DNA of 39,280 nucleotides from assembly GCF_002246015.1 (NCBI RefSeq), contig NZ_NOLJ01000006.1, forward strand, positions 598,030 through 637,309, given 5' to 3'. The DNA is from Nostoc sp. 'Peltigera membranacea cyanobiont' 210A (lineage in GTDB: Bacteria > Cyanobacteriota > Cyanobacteriia > Cyanobacteriales > Nostocaceae). A program made the translations under genes and the position numbers. Of this stretch, positions 39,151 through 39,280 are shown piece by piece (the first letter of the stretch is position 1; every line of letters starts with the position of its first letter). Below the pieces are notes generated by a model. That model saw only the letters and a program-made list of their open reading frames with translations. It made no database searches and was not told the DNA's origin.

Positions 39151-39280
39151 CGATCGCCGATCAAATTAACCTTATTCACATTCTCCTCCTTTTGTCAACT
39201 ATCTACATGTTGCATTGTTCCATAATCCTTTTCCTGACTTACTTACAGCAATGTTAAGAAACATGTGACTAATGCATAGC
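39151..39280. other. Window end, no gene
   Basis: The sequence after the transposase relic is AT-rich and carries one GCGATCGC palindrome. No coding frame with a start signal is seen. Confidence 0.4.

Noticed and set aside
39072..39257. Hydrophobic 61-residue frame at the window end
   Set aside because: It overlaps the transposase relic and lacks a ribosome-binding site.

Overview
The window comes from a filamentous, probably heterocyst-forming cyanobacterium close to Nostoc/Anabaena. The palindrome GCGATCGC is everywhere, a chlorophyll gene (chlM) is present, glycolate dehydrogenase is the GlcE/GlcF type, and the intergenic DNA is crowded with small dispersed repeats of the kind typical of Nostoc, some of them inserted in frame inside genes. 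It reads as chromosomal DNA with scattered mobile-element debris. No rRNA, tRNA or CRISPR array was found.

Layout. 1-5100: a Met/Cys-rich copper-binding-type protein with its own promoter and operator pair, a PLP aminotransferase, a degenerate metallo-beta-lactamase-fold protein, a tiny Lys-rich protein, an exported MsrB and an MgtC-like membrane protein. 5360-8100: a three-gene sulfur-scavenging operon (SsuD, a carbonic-anhydrase-fold COS/CS2-hydrolase-like enzyme, an SsuE-like FMN reductase). 8600-18400: housekeeping genes (META-domain protein, glcE-glcF, chlM, DUF4288, nagA, purE, a class II glutamine amidotransferase), interrupted by one intact insertion sequence at 14219-15488 that abuts a TPR pseudogene. 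18500-30600: a sulfur region with a half TauE, sbpA-cysT-cysW, three NIL-domain genes carrying four domains, a CysR-like Crp regulator, cysE, an Rrf2 regulator and cysK; a GT-C glycosyltransferase and an unknown secreted protein sit inside it. 30800-36000: an unknown protein, two divergent CadD-type transporters, a full-length TauE, an alcohol-dehydrogenase pseudogene, and a TetR regulator with a thioesterase. 36000-39280: repeats, a squalene/phytoene-synthase-like gene and a Tn5-type transposase relic.

Main result. A 19-bp motif, roughly YGATAGANWTACCGTAGTW, occurs upstream of the ssuD operon (twice, inverted), the two-domain NIL gene, cysR, cysE and the rrf2-cysK pair. A weaker version precedes sbpA. 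It looks like the operator of a local sulfur regulon. The likely regulators are the Rrf2 protein (no [2Fe-2S] cysteines, next to cysK, as in the CymR-CysK system of Firmicutes) or the CysR-like protein. The serine acetyltransferase ends in Ile, the feature that docks SAT into CysK. The genes together would take up sulfate, strip sulfonates, possibly hydrolyse COS/CS2 to sulfide, and feed sulfide to CysK, with the same CysK possibly acting as the sensor.

All calls come from reading the sequence; no database search was run.
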